Positions 60,821 through 64,000 of a DNA stretch of 64,000 nt are shown here, piece by piece (positions within the stretch are counted from its first letter, which is position 1; each line of letters opens with the position of its first letter). The position numbers and the translations under genes were made by a program. The stretch is from Conus ventricosus (Eukaryota; Mollusca; Gastropoda; Neogastropoda; Conidae), in assembly GCA_018398815.1 (NCBI GenBank), contig CM031612.1, positions 6,052,163 to 6,116,162 of the forward strand. Direction: 5' to 3'. The notes beneath the pieces are model-generated. The model was given only the letters and a program-made list of their open reading frames with translations. It ran no database searches and had not been told where the DNA came from.

Positions 60821-60829
60821 TGAAGTGAC

Positions 60830-61107
60830 AGTGTGGCTGTGTTTTATCATGACATCAGCGGTTTTCATATTCCCTGCACACTTCATGTCAAACACAATGT
60901 TGTGGGTACTTGTCATATGGTTTTCTCTTTTCCGCAACTTGAAATAGGTAAAACAACTTTAATTTAGTTTGATTCTGGTTTGTTTATCTCTTGTACATTT
61001 CGGTCAGTGTAGCTGCCATATATTTGGAGTCATTTTTTTTTCACACCTTCCTTAAAACATTGAATCAAAAAGAGATTTCCTCCTTCCTGCCCCACCCTCT
61101 CTCTCTA

Positions 61108-61145
<38 letters not shown>

Positions 61146-63480
61146 CTCTCTTGCCTCGGATGTCAAACATTTTTGTGTTAATTCTTACGTGATTTACCTT
61201 GATGGGGGGGGGGGGGATCCTTTTTGATTTAGAGTGGGGGTTGCTGTGTATGTGTGTGGGTCTGTTGGGTGGTGGGGGTGGAGGAAGTTGTGTACATATG
61301 TGGAGATAGGCGGGCCGGGTGGGGGGGGCCTTAAAAGGGGAAAGTTATTTACTCGCAATTATAAAATATGCTTTCTGCTTTTGCTATGCACTGATGTTTA
61401 CAAGTATGGGAAAGCCACAGCGGGCACATGATAAACTATATTTCTGTGTGTACTGATCTCTGCATACTGTGGCCAAGAAATTTTGTGGACATGTTGCTAC
61501 AAAATGGACTACATGTATACTTTTGTCTCTCTACATTCATGACAAAAAGGTTTAGGGTCACAAGTCTCTGGTGTTTAAAACTGGAAGATATAACTATACG
61601 CTTGATTATGATGTCATGATTTTTATATGGTAAAATTGTGCGTACATGATATTGAACAACAGTTTTCACTGCCAATGTTGACAAGAACATTTTACCTGTT
61701 TATTAGGACTGCACCGTTCCCGGTCCCCCCCCCTCCCCCTTCTGGTATTGTTGCCCCCCCCCCCCCCCCCCCCTCGCTTTAGGCCCCTCACATTTCATTC
61801 CTTTTCTGCTATAGATGTACGCAAATGTGAGAATATGCGATTTGTGCGCTCGCGCGCACGTGTGTGTGTGTGTGTGGTGTGTGTGGGGGGTGTGTGTGTG
61901 GGTGTGTGTGTGGGTGTTGTCTGTTTGCGATAGAGAGGGCAACACACTATTTTTTTGAACCGGGTGTCTTGCTCAATCATTAGCGCGAGTGGGTTTTTTT
62001 CACTGACTTAATTGTTTTGGTTGTAAATACTTGTATTCTTGTTTCATTACTTCTCTTTACTCCTGGTGGATAGCTTTGTGATTTTCCCTGGGTTAAATGG
62101 GGAAAAATTCATAGATATGGTTTTTGTTTTTTGTTTTTTTTCATTCTTCTTTTTTCCTCTGCTATTACCATAATATTCAATGCCATTTTTGTGCTCCCAT
62201 AAAAAAGAATAGATTCTGATATGTTATTTGTGTCACTTACCAGTGAACCAAGGTTTTATGAATTGTTCTTAGTGCACTTACCTGTTGCTGTTGCTTTAAG
62301 ATTTTTTATTTTATTTATTCATGCGTGTGTGTGTGGTGTGTGTGTGTGGTGTGTGTGTGTGTTTTGGTTGTGTTATACGATTAGCAACATGAAAATTGTA
62401 ATATGTGCAAATGCATCATTTGCGTTTGTGTACGTTTTCGTGTACCAACTTGCACATTGTGGCTGACAATTGCGTGTGTACCAGATTGTGAAAGAGTTTT
62501 CTGGGTCCAAAGTGCGCATTGTGCACGTCTTACCACTCATACATTGCTGTTGTATGTAACTGAAATATGCCTGTGTACATGAAAATGCATTTGCACCGAT
62601 TCTGAAATGCACGTTATGTCTGATGTCATGACTATGATATGTGCACAACGGGAAAGACGATTTGACTTTTCAGGACGACAAGAGGATTATCCCCTTCCGC
62701 CCTCTGCGTTCTCTCCGCCTCCCCCCCCCCCCCCCCCCCCCCTCCAACCCCCCTCTTCCCTGCTTCCGTGCCGCCTTCTCTCTTTTTCCCCCTTTTTCTC
62801 TGTTCCCCCTTTTTTTTTTTTTTTTTTCTTTTTTTTTCCCCCCTCCTCTCCACTGTCGGGCATTCGTGCTTGATTCAACGCGCGTGCGCGCGTGTGTAAC
62901 GAAATGTGTACATTGCGCGCGCGTGTGTATGTGTGTGTGTGTGTGGGGGAGTGTTTGTTGTGTGTGTGAATGGCGAAGAGGGGGATCACATCGCATAATT
63001 ATTATTGTGCTTTATATAACTAACACCTGTGGTTGGCGTTTTCTCCCGCCGAATTCGGCTTTTTTTTTGTTTTGTTTTGGTTTTTTTTTCCCTGTTCGAT
63101 TTGATCAACTCCATCTATAGATAGTAGCTATTTAGCGTTTTGAAAACGTAAAGAGTGATGCCAATGACAAATTTTTTTTCTTGCACTGCTCATGCCAGTG
63201 ATCACCATCCAATAACATTCAATGTCTATACATAAATTTATTCATGTGTCAATTTTCTATGTGTAGAATCTGTGGGGTTGGTATGTGTCATTGTGCCAGT
63301 GAATTGACGGGTTCTATTGATTTCTCATTATGCAATGTTGTTTTTGTCTTAAGCGATGATGTGCATATGAAATGTGACATGATTCCCTTTCAGTTTGTTC
63401 TTTTTTGCCATATGTGTTTTAAAATGAAAAACATTCGCTTTTTTATGTAATTTGTGGAAACATATGAATATCCAATTAAG
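60830..63480. other. Unassigned, low-complexity-rich stretch
   Basis: CT tract (61107-61152), G-runs near 61205-61214, C-runs at 61755-61773 and 62721-62741, TG blocks at 61862-61920 and 62325-62365, and T-runs near 62810-62837. No gene recognised. It could be the spacer between ORF1 and ORF2 of one element, but a 2.6-kb spacer is unusual for a LINE. Confidence 0.5.
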
Positions 63481-63509
63481 TATACACTTCTACCGTAATG
63501 ACTTGTAGG

Positions 63510-64000
63510 AAAATCAAAATGGGTCTATGAAAATGCCAAGGTCTCGCAAATGCTCAAAACTCGAGACGTGTTTAATTATTTTAAACAAAATGTTATTCAA
63601 TATACCTGCTACAAGACACTCACTGTAGTCTAAACTAGAACCTACGTTAAAACTGAATGGGCTATAAATGTTATTTTGCTCACATAATTCTAACTCCCCG
63701 GGGTTGCCATACTGTTTAATAATAACTTTGATTTCCGCTTGAACAAGATTTATAAAAGACCGACTTGGCAACTATATTTTTGCCTCGATAAAAGCAATGG
63801 ACATGGAATTATTAATTGTGAATTTTATGGACCCAATCGTGACGAATCCAGGTTTTACATTACATTAGAAAACAGATTTTTAGATATAGGGGTTGAAAAA
63901 GTAATCATTGCAGGAGACTGGAACTCGTCCGAAATTACACTTTGACTGTTGTAACTACAAACACAATAATAATCCAAGGCGCAAGAACAAATAGATGATA
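63510..64000 (+). mobile_element. LINE ORF2 start: APE-type endonuclease, runs off window
   Basis: In three + strand frames it reads TRDVFNYFKQ (63560-63590), then a QDTH-like catalytic segment near 63605, RGVAILFNNNFDF-like (63698-63735), NFYGPNRDESRFYITLENRF (63823-63882) and VIIAGDWN (63902-63925), then YKHNNNPRRKNK-like near 63955. These are successive motifs of the APE endonuclease of L1/Tx1-type LINEs (GVAIL, YGPN, GDWN, the last with the catalytic Asp and Asn). Several one-base frame changes occur. The reverse transcriptase would lie beyond 64000. Confidence 0.78.

Noticed and set aside
63514..63771. Minus-strand 85-codon frame
   Set aside because: It is the antisense shadow of the + strand LINE endonuclease, which shows a coherent order of motifs.

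Overview
The window looks like draft nuclear DNA from an invertebrate, most likely a mollusc and perhaps a gastropod. That identity is an inference. It rests on a multi-exon animal transporter gene with GT-AG introns, a tRNA-headed SINE ending in a GCGCTATATA-type tail, dense TG/AC microsatellites and minisatellites, and a mix of RTE, DIRS and Penelope-like elements. Nothing suggests bacteria, and most open frames here are low-complexity or repeat artefacts.

The one host gene I can support is an SLC7-family amino-acid transporter light chain (L-type, SLC7A5/SLC7A8-like) on the + strand from the ATG at 4666 to the TAG at 53038-53040. It has ten coding exons: 4666-5143, 15823-15948, 24981-25080, 28743-28787, 37541-37664, 38697-38800, 41331-41428, about 50711-50872, about 51859-52036, and 52934-53040. 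They read about 505 codons. Exons 1-6 and 10 are in frame. Exons 7-9 carry several small indels, and their context suggests consensus errors more than a dead gene.

Layout: 1-930 holds nothing recognised. 940-4215 (- strand) is a damaged RTE-clade LINE. 4270-4665 is a CpG-rich promoter and 5' leader. Intron 1 holds microsatellites, a tRNA-derived SINE and one copy of a 1.2-kb unclassified repeat. Introns 2 and 3 hold many minisatellites and a second SINE in the opposite orientation. Intron 4 holds a long 61-bp minisatellite, a DNA transposon with TIRs and a zinc-finger ORF (32452-33765), and a 2.9-kb palindrome of two head-to-head Penelope-like 3' ends (33862-36755). Introns 5 and 6 hold short minisatellites. 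Intron 7 holds a decayed zinc-finger ORF and a nearly complete DIRS-type tyrosine-recombinase retrotransposon (about 43.4-49.85 kb). After the stop codon come two abutting minisatellites of 36 and 30 bp (53.8-56.5 kb), a 1000-N gap (57403-58402), the second, inverted copy of the 1.2-kb repeat, a LINE ORF1 relic (59.9-60.8 kb), and the start of a LINE endonuclease that runs off the window end.

The transporter would work as the light chain of a heterodimeric exchanger; a cysteine at residue 144 matches the LAT position that bonds to the SLC3 heavy chain. The mobile elements are passengers in its introns and flanks. Base-level caution is needed: many places, above all 43.9-50.9 kb, look homopolymer-smeared, so reading-frame breaks there are weak evidence of true pseudogenisation.
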